Shown piece after piece: positions 20,934 to 30,638 of a DNA stretch of 64,000 nucleotides. The stretch lies in assembly GCA_949358305.1 (NCBI GenBank), contig OX442314.1, positions 58,599,369-58,663,368 on the forward strand, read 5' to 3'. Position 1 is the first letter of the stretch, and each line of letters begins with the position of its first letter. Source of the stretch: Strigamia acuminata. Its lineage: Eukaryota > Arthropoda > Chilopoda > Geophilomorpha > Linotaeniidae. The notes below the pieces were generated by a model, which worked only from the letters and a program-made list of their open reading frames with translations, did no database searches and was not told the DNA's origin. The translations under genes and the position numbers were made by a program.

Positions 20934-21108
20934 AACTGTATAACCAATTTTCAATTTTTTTGTTACAAGAAAATTTATACTTTGGTAGATCAACATTTAC
21001 TTTTTTCCAAAGAACACTACCAGATTGAAAATCATTATCACAAGCAGCATGTTTCACAATAATTAATGCCCGTGTGAAACGAGTTGCAAGAACTGAAATC
21101 AAGGCCAC
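20934..21108 (-). pseudogene. N-terminal part of the coding relic interrupted by element B
   Basis: Minus-strand frame with a K/N-rich sequence (VNVDLPKYKFSCNKKIENW) running into the right end of element B. It continues in frame at 8061-7813 if B and one AACT are removed. No recognised domain. Confidence 0.45.
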
Positions 21109-21207
21109 AAGAACAGATCAGGGCGGGAAATTTGTCTTGACAGATTTTGGATCAGTTTCTCACCAATTAAAAAACACGTTTTGCACATGAAAATAATTTT
21201 ATTTAGT

Positions 21208-22722
21208 TCAAAAAATCCCAAAGAATTTAAAAATCTGGTCAGTTATTGAAAATTCAACTCCTCCATGTTCTGAAGTGATGCTCAGTTTTGCCACCTTCTG
21301 CAGCAAATTCCAATCCACATCGAAGGCGCGATCGGTGGCCATGTTGTTCTTAATGCACCTGGAGAGCACTTCTCGCTGATTGTCGGCATCGCTGACTTTT
21401 AGCGCAAACTTTTTTTTTTCCAAATATTTCTTGAAAATCGCCATCTCATGTTCTGAAGTGATGCTTAGTTTTGCCACCTCCTCCAGCAAATCCCAATTCA
21501 ATTTGGTGGCCATGTTGTTCTTAGTGCATCTGGACAGCACTGCTCGCTGACTGTCGACATCGCGCAACAATAGCACTATAATTCGTAAATCCTGGGCGCC
21601 AATTTCTGTCCCCAAGTCGGCGAAAAACAGTGAAAAATTATCTTCCAAAACCTGGTCGCACGAACGATTTTTCAGTTCGGTCGGAGCAGACGTCAGTAAA
21701 TCCGTCAAACAGTCTTTGACCGCAACAACGTTGACGCATTTATTCCGATAACTCGCTTCAACCAACGCGTCAAGCGTGCGTTGAAGATCGAAACTCGTGA
21801 ATTGTTCTAACACGTGATGGACTGTCGGGGTGAAAAACTCGACGAGCAGAAAATCGAACAAGAAAATGATGTGAAGTCGCGATCCGACGTTCGAAGACAA
21901 AACGGCATCGACTTGCTGCTCGTTTAATTGGGAGAGTATGAACCAGACGGTCGGAATTCCGCGAGTCCGGCCCTCGCCTTCCTCCTGCTCTTCGATTATG
22001 TTGTCGATGATACTTTCGAATATACTTCCCGGCTGGAGGAATTGGACGAGTAAATCGTTTTTCTCGTCGTTTGTCATCAGTGTCCAGAAATACTCGAACC
22101 CGCTCGTGTTGTCGTAATCCATGGACTCCGCACACATTTCGGATATGGTGTCGGGACTTATCAAGGCAATTCCAAACGAATGTTCCATCCAATAATTTCG
22201 CATTTGGGATTTTAAACAATCGTCGTTCGGATTAGTTTCTACAAAAGGTTGTTTCGAATATTCTTCCCAAAGATCTTGCACTCGATCTTGCAAACAATTC
22301 ACGCAAGAAATATCGAATTTTTGCTCCACTGACAATTCTTCCGATTGCGAAAGAATTCGCGCTGATTGGATCGGGTCCAGTCGTCCATTCACCGTCCAGC
22401 GGGAGCACTTTGTTATGCATATCACTGATTCAGGTATGAGAAAGTCAAACACGTTGTCCGCTAGGAAGTTGCACCAATTCCAAAGTTCGTTTCCAACGTG
22501 TCTGATAAAAAGGTGCAACGACGGATTGAAGTATTTAGGAGTGGCCAAACCGTCCACTTGATTACAAATGTCAATTTCCATTGTTGACCAATTATCGCGC
22601 AATGTGTCTTCTACATCCCAGTCGTCGTCTTTTTGAGTGTTTATGTAATTTCTCCATAAATGAACCGCAATTTGGACGGACGCAATGTGCTGGAAGCTCG
22701 GCACGTCCAAAATGAATTTCAT
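21208..22722 (-). CDS. Multigene-family member 1 (unknown, helical-repeat-like protein)
   Basis: 504 residues. I chose the second ATG (22722, MKFILDVPSFQHIAS) because members 2 and 3 start with the same motif at that point while sequence before it is not conserved. No intron is needed. Shared motifs with the paralogues include LWRNY, WTVNGRLD..QSARILSQ..LS.EQKFD(I/V)SC..CLQDRV..LW, the EYFWTLMT segment and LSQLNEQQVDAVLSSNVGS. No signal peptide or membrane span is evident; it is probably all-helical and intracellular. The C-terminal third contains a tandem duplication (about 21240-21400 against 21434-21590) built on VLSRC.KNNMAT and (D/N)WNLL..VAKLSITSEH, and the protein ends about 190 residues before member 3 does. 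I cannot assign a function. Confidence 0.75.
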   Translation of the reverse strand: MKFILDVPSFQHIASVQIAVHLWRNYINTQKDDDWDVEDTLRDNWSTMEIDICNQVDGLATPKYFNPSLHLFIRHVGNELWNWCNFLADNVFDFLIPESVICITKCSRWTVNGRLDPIQSARILSQSEELSVEQKFDISCVNCLQDRVQDLWEEYSKQPFVETNPNDDCLKSQMRNYWMEHSFGIALISPDTISEMCAESMDYDNTSGFEYFWTLMTNDEKNDLLVQFLQPGSIFESIIDNIIEEQEEGEGRTRGIPTVWFILSQLNEQQVDAVLSSNVGSRLHIIFLFDFLLVEFFTPTVHHVLEQFTSFDLQRTLDALVEASYRNKCVNVVAVKDCLTDLLTSAPTELKNRSCDQVLEDNFSLFFADLGTEIGAQDLRIIVLLLRDVDSQRAVLSRCTKNNMATKLNWDLLEEVAKLSITSEHEMAIFKKYLEKKKFALKVSDADNQREVLSRCIKNNMATDRAFDVDWNLLQKVAKLSITSEHGGVEFSITDQIFKFFGIF

Positions 22723-22759
22723 GGTTACAAGATGGTGTGGGAATGACAAAGTTAATCAA

Positions 22760-22810
22760 TTATATGACTTATATATCTCTTTCTGTGAATACGTTGTAAG
22801 AACGTTCCCC
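22760..22810 (-). promoter_or_regulatory. Conserved core-promoter block, member 1
   Basis: On the minus strand a palindrome GAACGTTC (22800-22807), then a TTCACA-type block and TATATAAG (22775-22768), 46 bp before ATG 22722. The same order lies upstream of members 2 and 3. GAACGTTC fits a GAAnnTTC heat-shock-factor half pair, but that reading is speculative. Confidence 0.5.
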
Positions 22811-24698
22811 GGACGTCCTTACGACGTTTAATGAGCCGCACGATATTCAAAGAAAGTTAAAAATAATGGTGAAAAAGCAAAAATATTTTCATTTTATTTG
22901 CCGCTTTGGTAATTTATTTAATCGATGTGACTAAATCGATTGTTCTGTGGTGACGGAGCAGTTTTCACCCATTGCAAATACCGTCAAGTAAAAGAAGTTA
23001 TAAACCGCAAAATCGCTATATACATTCCATCCATATATCATTTGGAATTAGGAAAACAACCACTGCCGGGGACTTGAAGTTGGGACTTTGGGGTTCGCCA
23101 CAATATTTCTCGGCTTATGAAGTCGCGCGTGGTGGCTTCCCTGCCTGACTCTCAACTCGGGCTAGAGTTCGCCACGCTGCATCGATTGGTTTTGATCGCG
23201 TCGGTTTTTCCAATGTGTCGGTTAATGAATTGTTTGCATCTGGGGTTGGTGAATCAATTCGAATTTGCGTTTCGTCGTGTTTCGGCTTATTCCCCGTTTC
23301 TGTTTTCTTAATCTTCGTCTTCGGCCGCTAGATGGTACTTGCGTGAAATAAACGTGTGGAGCGAATGTGTGAAGTGAATTACGATCAAACCGACAAACAT
23401 TTGCTCGATGCATTCATCTTTGCTTTATTTGTGTCGAATCGCAGCGAGAGTGACCGTCAACAGAATATTGCTCGTTATTTTCGATGGTTTGATCAATTGC
23501 TGACCACTCAAGATAGATTTGACTCTCATTATTAGACAAGTCCTCATTCCTGATCGTTTTCTTTGGTTTGACGGATCGTCCTTTGACGGGTCGCTGTTTT
23601 AATGACTTTTAATTTAATTGCTTATATTGCACGAATAAATCAAAAAATTAATTTATGCAAAAGTAAATAAGTTTGGTTCTTAAAATTGCTTTTATTATCA
23701 AAAATTAGCAATAAAAAAGAATAAAACTTTTGTTATTTCATTTTTTCTCTGAGTCTGGTTATCTTTATCGCTGAGTATTGCTGCAAATTTGGCGGCAACT
23801 GTAGGAATTATGCCTCTGGGCTACCGTACGTCGTTAAGCTTAAAGATTCGTTCTGTCCAGAACAGCGCCCACGATTTATGTCATGTAGTCCCCGTAGCCA
23901 CGTAAAGCAGCCACGTTGATCCACGCCAAGTCGAAGCAGAGGGTTTTATTTGTCGTCTCGTCGGTGTATCTTGAATATTTCTTTGAATTTGTCTTTCCAA
24001 CGATCGTTTATCCCAATTTCAGTGGTATTTTTTCTCTTAGAAGCAATCTGAACAGACTATCGGTCGAACATAACGAGGTAAGTTTTCATTGTTTGATCAA
24101 ACACATTTACCGGGACTTTCAATTAATTATTAACATTCCATGGATATTTTATGTATTTATTTATTTATAAATATTTATGATCCAGAATCTGTGTGACAAA
24201 ATCTGCAGCTTTTTTTTTATTTAACTATAATGATTTTTTGATTAATTTCTGCATTTATTTTCAGTCTTTTGTAGACATCGATCGGTTCGTCTCGAAATGT
24301 TTTTTTTAGACCATCGTCACAGTTCTTCCAGGAAAGTGAAAATGCGAATCTTCTTGATATTGATCTTAGAGACACGCCCGTTTTACGCCAACCACACCGA
24401 ACAGAAAAACAAAATTGGTATGTATAGAATTTTTAGCATTTTTATTTCGGGAAAAGAAAATTCTAATTTTATATTTCTAGGTCTCGTAAGGAGGATGTGA
24501 TTGGGTGCTGAAACTTCACATTCCTACAAAAGACTGTGGATATAACTGTTCAAAGACATAAATTGATTTGTTTGCGGGGGTGCAAAACCCAACTCTCTAC
24601 CTCCACGTGGTCACCCCTGGATAAACTGAGCACATTATTTGTCTCGGTGAAACCAGAAGAGAGCTCTGGTCATTTGAAAATTTCTGTCACATTTTCTA
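22811..24698. repeat. Duplicated upstream flank of member 1 (segmental duplication copy 1)
   Basis: From about 23855 rightward this is collinear with 44825-45675, the corresponding flank of member 2. Shared blocks include CCACGTTGATCCACGCCAAG, GTATCTTGAATATTTCTTTG, GTCTCGTAAGGAGGATGTG and ACCTCCACGTGGTCACCCCT. The part nearest the gene (about 22830-22972) is shared instead with member 3 (51685-51806). No confident gene lies here. Confidence 0.75.
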
Positions 24699-24845
24699 GT
24701 TGTATTGTTAGCCCACATTCAAGAGGGAATGTGGCATTTACAATTCTCGTTGTATTGTTAGCCCGCAATTCTCCATGATTGTGGCATTTACATGACCGTA
24801 TTGTATTGTAAGACTGCATTCCTACATGAATGTAGCATTTACACT
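24699..24845 (+). repeat. Tandem array of three hairpin units (copy 1)
   Basis: Units start at 24699, 24749 and 24798 (GTTGTATTGTTAGCC or close to it) and end GGCATTTACA or AGCATTTACA. Each folds: CCACATTC/GAATGTGG (24713-24734), CCGCAAT/ATTGTGG (24763-24784) and CTGCATTC/GAATGTAG (24814-24835). The arms differ between units but stay complementary, with G-U pairs at changed positions. A second copy of the array is at 45670-45810. Confidence 0.75.
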
Positions 24846-25439
24846 TTTTGAAGTTTCTAAATATTTGTGCTGGAACTTCATTTTTGCTGACTATTTCTTA
24901 TGAAAAGGTTTTACAAATTTACCCTCGAGTAATCCTTATTTTCCTGAGAAATGTTAAGAAAAATTTTTTTTTTTTTTTGGTATTCTATATTTTTAATGGC
25001 GAACACATTCGAATTTGCTATTTCCAACACCTTCAAATTTTTGCTCAACTAACTTAAATGACCCTTCACCAAAATTATTTATTTATTTTAATATTCGATT
25101 TTATTTATTTAAATACCGTAGTTAGAATATATTTACGAACAATACGAACAATACATTATTTATCTATTCATAATTAAATACTAAACAACTGAACTCGTTT
25201 TTACTGGCTTATGAAAAACAAATATCACATTTCCGTTTTTGTCTGTATGTTTACATACTTTAATCCACAGAGAAGCTTGCATATATTGAACTTTCAGCAC
25301 TTTTATATATACTTGGCCCCCTGTAACAATTTCCGACATTTCTTTGAATAATTTTATATTTTCTTTAACTTTTGCTTCTTGCCATAAGTTAACATTTTTC
25401 AAATTTAATTTTAATTTTTTTTATAAAACAGCTGGCCTT
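24846..25439. other. Intergenic, no clear gene
   Basis: AT-rich. A 73-codon minus-strand frame at 25181-25402 could be a further scrap of the transposase relic to its right, but has no recognisable motif. Confidence 0.35.
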
Positions 25440-27089
25440 TCAAAAAGCGCCTTGGCTGGGTCCATTGTGTGGAAGTAAACTCGAGCATTTTTTTCTTTTG
25501 CACTACAAAACATCGATTGATCATAATGTTCTTTCTAGAGGACAAACAATAACAGTATCAACTATCAAGTTCATGATGTTGCAAAAATTATCCTGAAATA
25601 ATTTGTATCATTCCACACGCAGCATGATGAGTGTTCTAACTTCCAAGCCGATGGTTGTGTATCAAGATGTCTATGATTTTCCCGGGTCGTAATTTATCTG
25701 AAATAATCTCAATGTTGTCATCAGACACAGACCAATTGGCAAGAATGCACGATGAATGGTGACTTTTTGATTTAGGAGCACCAAATATATTTTGTCCATG
25801 TCTTAAGTTATGTTGCTCGCTCTGCAGATGGATGTTAAGTCGGCAGACCAATCATTGCCAACAATTGGATATGAATGAAAACATAACTTTATAGCATTGT
25901 ATAGCTTAATTGGAATCGATGATAGGGTGCCTCTCTGATATGTGCCCTTCTTCAGGGCCTTAAAAATCCCATCAAAGTTTACATCTAAATCTTTGAGTAG
26001 GTCTTCTACCCCCTTGACGTAAACAGTCTGCAGGAACTTTTTCATAAACTGCACGTCCACATCTCTTTTATTTGTTTATTTGTGAACCGAGCATTCCGTT
26101 ATACCTAAATAATAAAATAATTTATACATACATCTGCGGTCTTTATTGTTGAGGTGTCATTACCACACTAATAACTCATAACGTGGGATGATCGTTTACT
26201 GCCTGTATTATCCTGTGTTCCGTTGACTGAATTACCAATTTTAATTCTGATATATCTGTAAACACTTGGCGGAACTAAAAGGTTTTCATCAGGATACAAG
26301 AACACATACGTTTTTGTTAGAAACTGCTGTTCACTTTCAGTAAGTGTATCAACTTTATAATTTTTTAAACAAAAGAAATGGGAAATTTGAGTAATAGACC
26401 TCTCATTCTCATGTATTATAAACTTTCTGTCCGTCATTCTGGATAACAGGAATAAATTAGTAGAATCCATGAACATGTAAATTCCTAACTGGCTTTCGTC
26501 TGTTACAGTTGCAAGTACATCTTGAAAATCTTCAGGGATCTCTAAATTAATTTGGCCACGCACATAAACAGTCATGAATTTTTTTAATAACAGGACCAAA
26601 ATCTCTTACACATTCAATTAAATGGGAATGTAAGTGTTTGTTTGGTTTAATGAATTCTGTTCCATACAAAAGCTTGCAGTTCTTGCAGAATCTTATTAGC
26701 AATTCACCAACTAGTCCTAATGTTGAATTTGATATTGTCTATGAACAGAGATGACAACATGCCAACGCGAACCACCTTCAACATTTAAAATGCTTTTTCG
26801 GAAGATGTGCATTTAGTAATAAAATTTAAAAAACATTGGTTCAATTTTTCCATTGATCTGCTGTAAAAGACGCACATCTGGATTTAATTTTCCTTGGAGT
26901 CCGGCCAAGACTAGGTGGAACAATAAATCTGTCCATTTCACATTGTATTCGCCGACAGCCTTCCTTTGATAGGATGTTCGAATTTAGCCAGTGTGCAGTT
27001 AATCTCTTTTCTGTACCGAGAAACAGGTTATGCATCGTTTCAGAAATACATATATTATAAACAAAAATATATGCAAAATAATTGGACAT
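25440..27089 (-). pseudogene. CACTA/EnSpm-type transposase relic
   Basis: Several minus-strand fragments in different frames resemble the large plant/animal CACTA (Transposase_21-like) transposase. At 27089-26841: MHNLFLGTEKRLTAHWL, then RIQCEMDRFIVPPSLGRTP.KIKSRCASFTADQWKN. At about 26720-26600: an FCKNCKLLYGTEFI-PNKHLHSHLIEC-DFGP region. At 26599-26168: a C-terminal-type segment with LTESEQQFLTKTYVFLYP and YRYIRIKIG. At 26060-25803: VQFMKKFL-like sequence. The KKF(M/L).TVYV motif occurs in both of the last two pieces, so parts of two copies may be joined. Frameshifts and gaps make it non-functional. I see no terminal inverted repeats. Confidence 0.6.
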
Positions 27090-27895
27090 GTATGCTTTGG
27101 ATTCAAAACTATTTCGTGCTGCCGAACAATATCAAAGTATGGTAATTCTAAAAGTGGATTATACCTAACTCTACCTTAAGACACATGGTTAAGTTTTACA
27201 ACTACTGATACTTTATTCTAAAATTCAGGAGCGGAATTGATATGCGACTAGTCGCGGGCATCTTTTGTTTTCCTGTGTGACTGAGGCCTTCTGATTTCTG
27301 TCTTTGATCAAGGAATTTTTTCTGGAGGGTGTCAGCGGTCCTGAGAGTATGGATAATGTTTGAGATGTGGGCCGATCATCCGGTAGCATTGATTCTTCAT
27401 TATCTGGAGGTTTAGTTATTTTAGAGAAACCTTAATCACTGTCTTTTCTTCCAGAATATCTGAAACTGATGGTGTAAGGCAGCAAGGATATTTTCCGCCT
27501 GCGAAACTGCAGATTCATGAACTAAGTCATTATCGTTTATCGGCAGGCAAACCATAATCTTGTTTACCTCCAATTTGATCTCGAACCACCAGTAGGTCCA
27601 ACTATTCTTTTCTGTTTTCTGAAATAAATATAATAAAATGTGTATAGTAAAATTTTATAGCTATAATTGTATTGCGAAAATAACGACTAATATTGCAGAC
27701 AGTGCAGTTTAAATCGCAGCATTTTCAACGTTTGCTGTTTAAATCGCCATATTTTTAAAATAAACGACAATGCTGTAAAAGTTTATTTATTTTATACTGT
27801 TTATTCCTTTTTTTTTTATTAAAAAATGTCAAATGTTTGAGTTTGGAAACTATTTATTTCCTATTAACAGTGTACAATTTACAACTACTTGATTC
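27090..27895. other. No confident gene
   Basis: AT-rich. Short minus-strand open stretches near 27280-27620 could be decayed exons of the neighbouring RING-like or transposase genes; no motif supports either. Confidence 0.35.
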
Positions 27896-28101
27896 CTATT
27901 CAAAAACAAAGTTTAGAGCATCTAATGCCTCGGACAACCCGTGGACAACGTGGCTCTCTCCGACGTCGGACGAACATTTCTGGCACTGTAATACTCTACG
28001 GTTGCCGTCCTCATCCCCGGTGTTCATCCAGTTGTTGAGGAATTCCTCACAAGCCACAAGTGAGGAACAGCACGTACGATAAACTGGACGCTGCATTTTG
28101 C
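27896..28101 (-). CDS. RING-like zinc-binding protein, terminal exon
   Basis: Starts at an AG acceptor after a pyrimidine run (28102) and joins 28158 in phase 1, completing the motif begun upstream. It carries CC at RTCCSSLVAC, an EEFLNNW stretch and a later CQKC, then stops at 27896. With the CPIC of the preceding exon the spacing is C-x2-C-x11-C-C-x5-C...C-x2-C, a degenerate RING/U-box-like zinc module. If functional, it would bind an E2 ubiquitin-conjugating enzyme. The lack of a clear His ligand makes RING assignment tentative. Confidence 0.5.
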
Positions 28102-28157
28102 CTACCAAAAAAAGAATTATTCATAACTCAGAATAATAATTTTAAAAAGTTACTTAC

Positions 28158-28376
28158 TCAAACATATTGGACATCTAAAGGTGTTTCGGATTTGCAATCG
28201 TTGTTCAAGAGTCAGGATGTGGAATTCTAAATTTTCCTCAATCACTTTTGCCATTTCTTCTAAAGTGGCCAACTTGGACCTCATTTCGGTCCGGAAGCTT
28301 TCGAGTTCTGCCAAGACGTCTGGTACGTCAGGTACGTCAAATGTGGATATCCGTTTAAAACGAATGTGTAACGATT
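28158..28376 (-). CDS. RING-like zinc-binding protein, coiled-coil exon
   Basis: Open frame from just after a TAA at about 28377 to a good donor (TTGA|GTAAGT, 28158/28157). It encodes a heptad-rich helix (AELESFRTEMRSKLATLEEM, then IEENLEFHILTLEQRL) followed by FRCPICL, the first zinc pair. The frame differs by one phase from the overlapping acidic ORF at 28281-28589, so either an unseen splice, a frameshift mutation or separate translation links them. Confidence 0.5.
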
Positions 28377-28600
28377 AACTCCAGGTGGAAAGCCTCGAAA
28401 CGGGACCTCATTTATCGGTTGTATAACAACCATAGGCTCATCGTCGGAGTCTGAGTCCGTCGGCACTTCAATGGCCACGATGGCCTCATCGTCCGATGGC
28501 ACTTCAATGGCCACAACGGCCTCATCGTCTGAGGAAATGTCTATGACCTCAACCAGGTCAATTGGGATCAAATTCCAGGCATTAGACATTTTGGAGAAAG
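28281..28600 (-). CDS. Acidic protein with tandem SUMO-interaction-like motifs (first coding exon)
   Basis: An acceptor at 28601 (ACCTTTAG|CTTTCTCC) is followed at 28589 by ATG and a 102-codon frame. Residues 14-60 hold four hydrophobic-acidic motifs: VIDISSDDE, VVAIEVPSDDE, IVAIEVPTDSDSDDE and MVVIQ. The middle two come from a 36-bp (12-residue) tandem repeat near 28462-28533. The pattern hydrophobic-hydrophobic-x-hydrophobic followed by S/D/E is that of SUMO-interaction motifs. Downstream, in another frame, is a coiled coil plus RING-like module, so the ancestral gene may have been a SUMO-targeted ubiquitin ligase. The frame break may mean it is now a pseudogene. Confidence 0.45.
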
Positions 28601-28871
28601 CTAAAGGTTCGAAAAGAAGAAATGGTGTAAAGATTGGAACAAAATTCTAACAAAATGTATAACAAAAACTAACTTATCTTATAAAAAAAGCTGAAATACT
28701 ATTTAGATATTCTCTCACAAAGACCTAGTGGCTGATCCACAAAGATCTGGCAAAACTTCCTATGAAACTAACAAATCTAACCGAAAAAGCTAAGCTGGTG
28801 GTTGGATTTTCCTCCCACAGGGGCCTAGTGGCTAATCCAGTAAGATCTGACCAGAAAAGAACAATACTTAC

Positions 28872-28999
28872 GAAAGTGTGCTTGTCCTCGTTCGGTAGCC
28901 TCCAAAAACGCTGCTGGTTGAGCTATGGTAGCCCTCAGTGGATGCTCTGATTTCCTCTTGGTATGTGGCGAATACTTCAAGATTTACGGAATCCGGAGA
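28872..28999 (-). other. Predicted upstream exon of the SIM/RING-like gene
   Basis: Bounded by TTTTTTCATCCAG| (acceptor, 29000) and |GTAAGT (donor, 28871). 128 nt, open in one frame throughout (SPDSVNLEVFATYQEEIRAS...), but that frame meets a stop just inside the next exon. It is therefore 5' UTR or an exon of a different transcript such as the SET relic. Confidence 0.4.
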
Positions 29000-29021
29000 C
29001 TGGATGAAAAAACAGTAAAAT

Positions 29022-29285
29022 TTACTCAAGGTGTAACTTTATGGATAGATTTAATGCAATGAATATGACGTATGGGTTTTTTTCCAAAAGTGTACACTTT
29101 GGATATAAGGTTCTTCTTATTCTTCTATGGGTTATTAGTCCTCCGACTGTACCATCATCCGTGGTGGCATCTATCACATATTTCTTTCCTTGGGTGGTAA
29201 GGTGGAACACTTAATATTTGCCACTTTCACTCGTACCTGCGACATGTTTCCTGAGTAGTGGCAGACGACATCATCTAAAAAAAAG
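29022..29285 (-). pseudogene. SET-domain relic (PR-Set7/KMT5A-like)
   Basis: Minus strand: an acceptor-led stretch with VCHYSGNM (about 29265-29240) and then, in a shifted frame, GKKYVIDATTDDGTVGGLIT followed by H and a TLYPK...YVIFIAL segment. These match, in order, the start of a SET fold, the core DAT-G-L(I)NH region and the strand after it in histone-H4-K20-type lysine methyltransferases. The Asn of the catalytic NH is Thr here, and the link between the two pieces is deleted with a frame change. Inactive relic. Confidence 0.5.
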
Positions 29286-29801
29286 ATTAATTTATATTAC
29301 ACTAATTAAACAGTTAAAAGTAACTAACTTACTTTGATTTAAAATTAATGGTTGCAGTATAGTTTCAATAAAGGGCAGGTGCTCAAAATTAACTCTCCTA
29401 GTATTTCTCGTAACCGCGTGAAATTCAAAACGCGTTTAATTTACATCCAAAACAAGCGGTTCATGATAAAGACTTAACCAACGTAAGACAAATAGGTTAA
29501 ATCAACGTTGAGGATATTAAGGGCAAATATAATTGTTTGGATGTTTCAATACGGGCCTTGGTCATAAAACTGACAAGTGAGCTCAGGGAAGAATACGTCA
29601 AGTTTTTTTTTCTTTTTGTCGTTAAATGACGTTTTAATTTCTTATTATAAAGCCAAAAATTCGTATAAATCTATCGCAAAAATAACTTAGAATTTTTTTG
29701 TTTTAATTTATTCTTTTGTTACTTAGATAAAATTAACTACTTCAATAAATTAATTGATAAGTAGACAACAACTTATCCATCTCATCGTCGTCTTCGTGTA
29801 G
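29286..29801. other. Intergenic, no gene seen
   Basis: AT-rich sequence between the SET relic and the 3' end of member 2; no coding or structural signal. Confidence 0.5.
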
Positions 29802-30638
29802 TCAAACGCCAGACGTTTTTTCAAGTTGCTCGTTTGAAAAGCAAAAATTCAAAAACCGGTCGATTTGTAGCCTCCGAATTTTGTCACTGGCGCGAAGAGA
29901 AGCACGCACTCTGTATGCAAGAGAACGCATCTCTCTCCTAATAATAGCCAACTCTTGTTTACAAGTGATGGACACTTTGACCACCTTCTCCAACAAATCC
30001 CAATTCAAACCGTGGACGCGATCGGTGACGATGTTTTTCCTAACACACCTCGTTAAAACTCTTCGCTTGTTCTCGGCATCGTGCAGCAACAGTCGGATAT
30101 TTCGCAAATCCTGTGCGCAAATTTTTAAACCGACAAAAAACAATGAGAAATGATCTTCCAGAACCTGACCACAACAATGAATTTTCAGTTCGGTCGGAGC
30201 GATCCTCAACAAATCGGTCAGACAGTCTTTGACCGCGACAACGTTGACGCAGTTTTCCCAGGAACTTACTCTAACCAACGTATTGAGTGTCAAGTGAAGT
30301 TCGTTACTCGTAAACCGTTTGATCATGCGAGTGACTGTCGGCGTGAAAAACTGAACCTGCAGAAAATCGAACAAAAAGACGATGCACAATCTATAATTCG
30401 AAATCAAACCGGCTTGTTGATCGTTGCATTGGGAGAGCAGAAAACTGACCATGTGAATTGCAAAACGATTGCCCCTCGCGCCATCCTTTTGTTCGTGACT
30501 TTCGATAGCGTCTTCGATCATAGCATCGAGCATATTTCCTGGCTGGAGAAATTCAGAAAGTAAATCATTTCTTTCTCTTTCCGTCATCAGTGACCAGAAA
30601 TACTCCACCGCGCTATTGTTATGGAATGCGACGGACTT
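29802..30638 (-). pseudogene. Multigene-family member 2, 3' half (split by element C)
   Basis: Begins at the element C insertion and covers the EYFWSLMTERERNDLLSEFLQPG region through NWDLLEKVVKVSITCKQELAI to a stop at 29802. Against member 3 the frame is lost around 29820-29840: the next bases still resemble KKRLAFDYT in another frame, so the last roughly 200 residues are gone. The first half is at 42438-43023. ACTT is duplicated on both sides of C, and the reading frame is continuous across the junction once C and one ACTT are removed, so C inserted into a previously open frame. Confidence 0.85.

Noticed and set aside
24595-24615. CACG-TGGTCACCCCTGG looks like an LTR end plus primer-binding site (also near 45586).
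   Set aside because: The complement does not match any tRNA 3' end I can recall, and no LTR left end or purine tract is visible.
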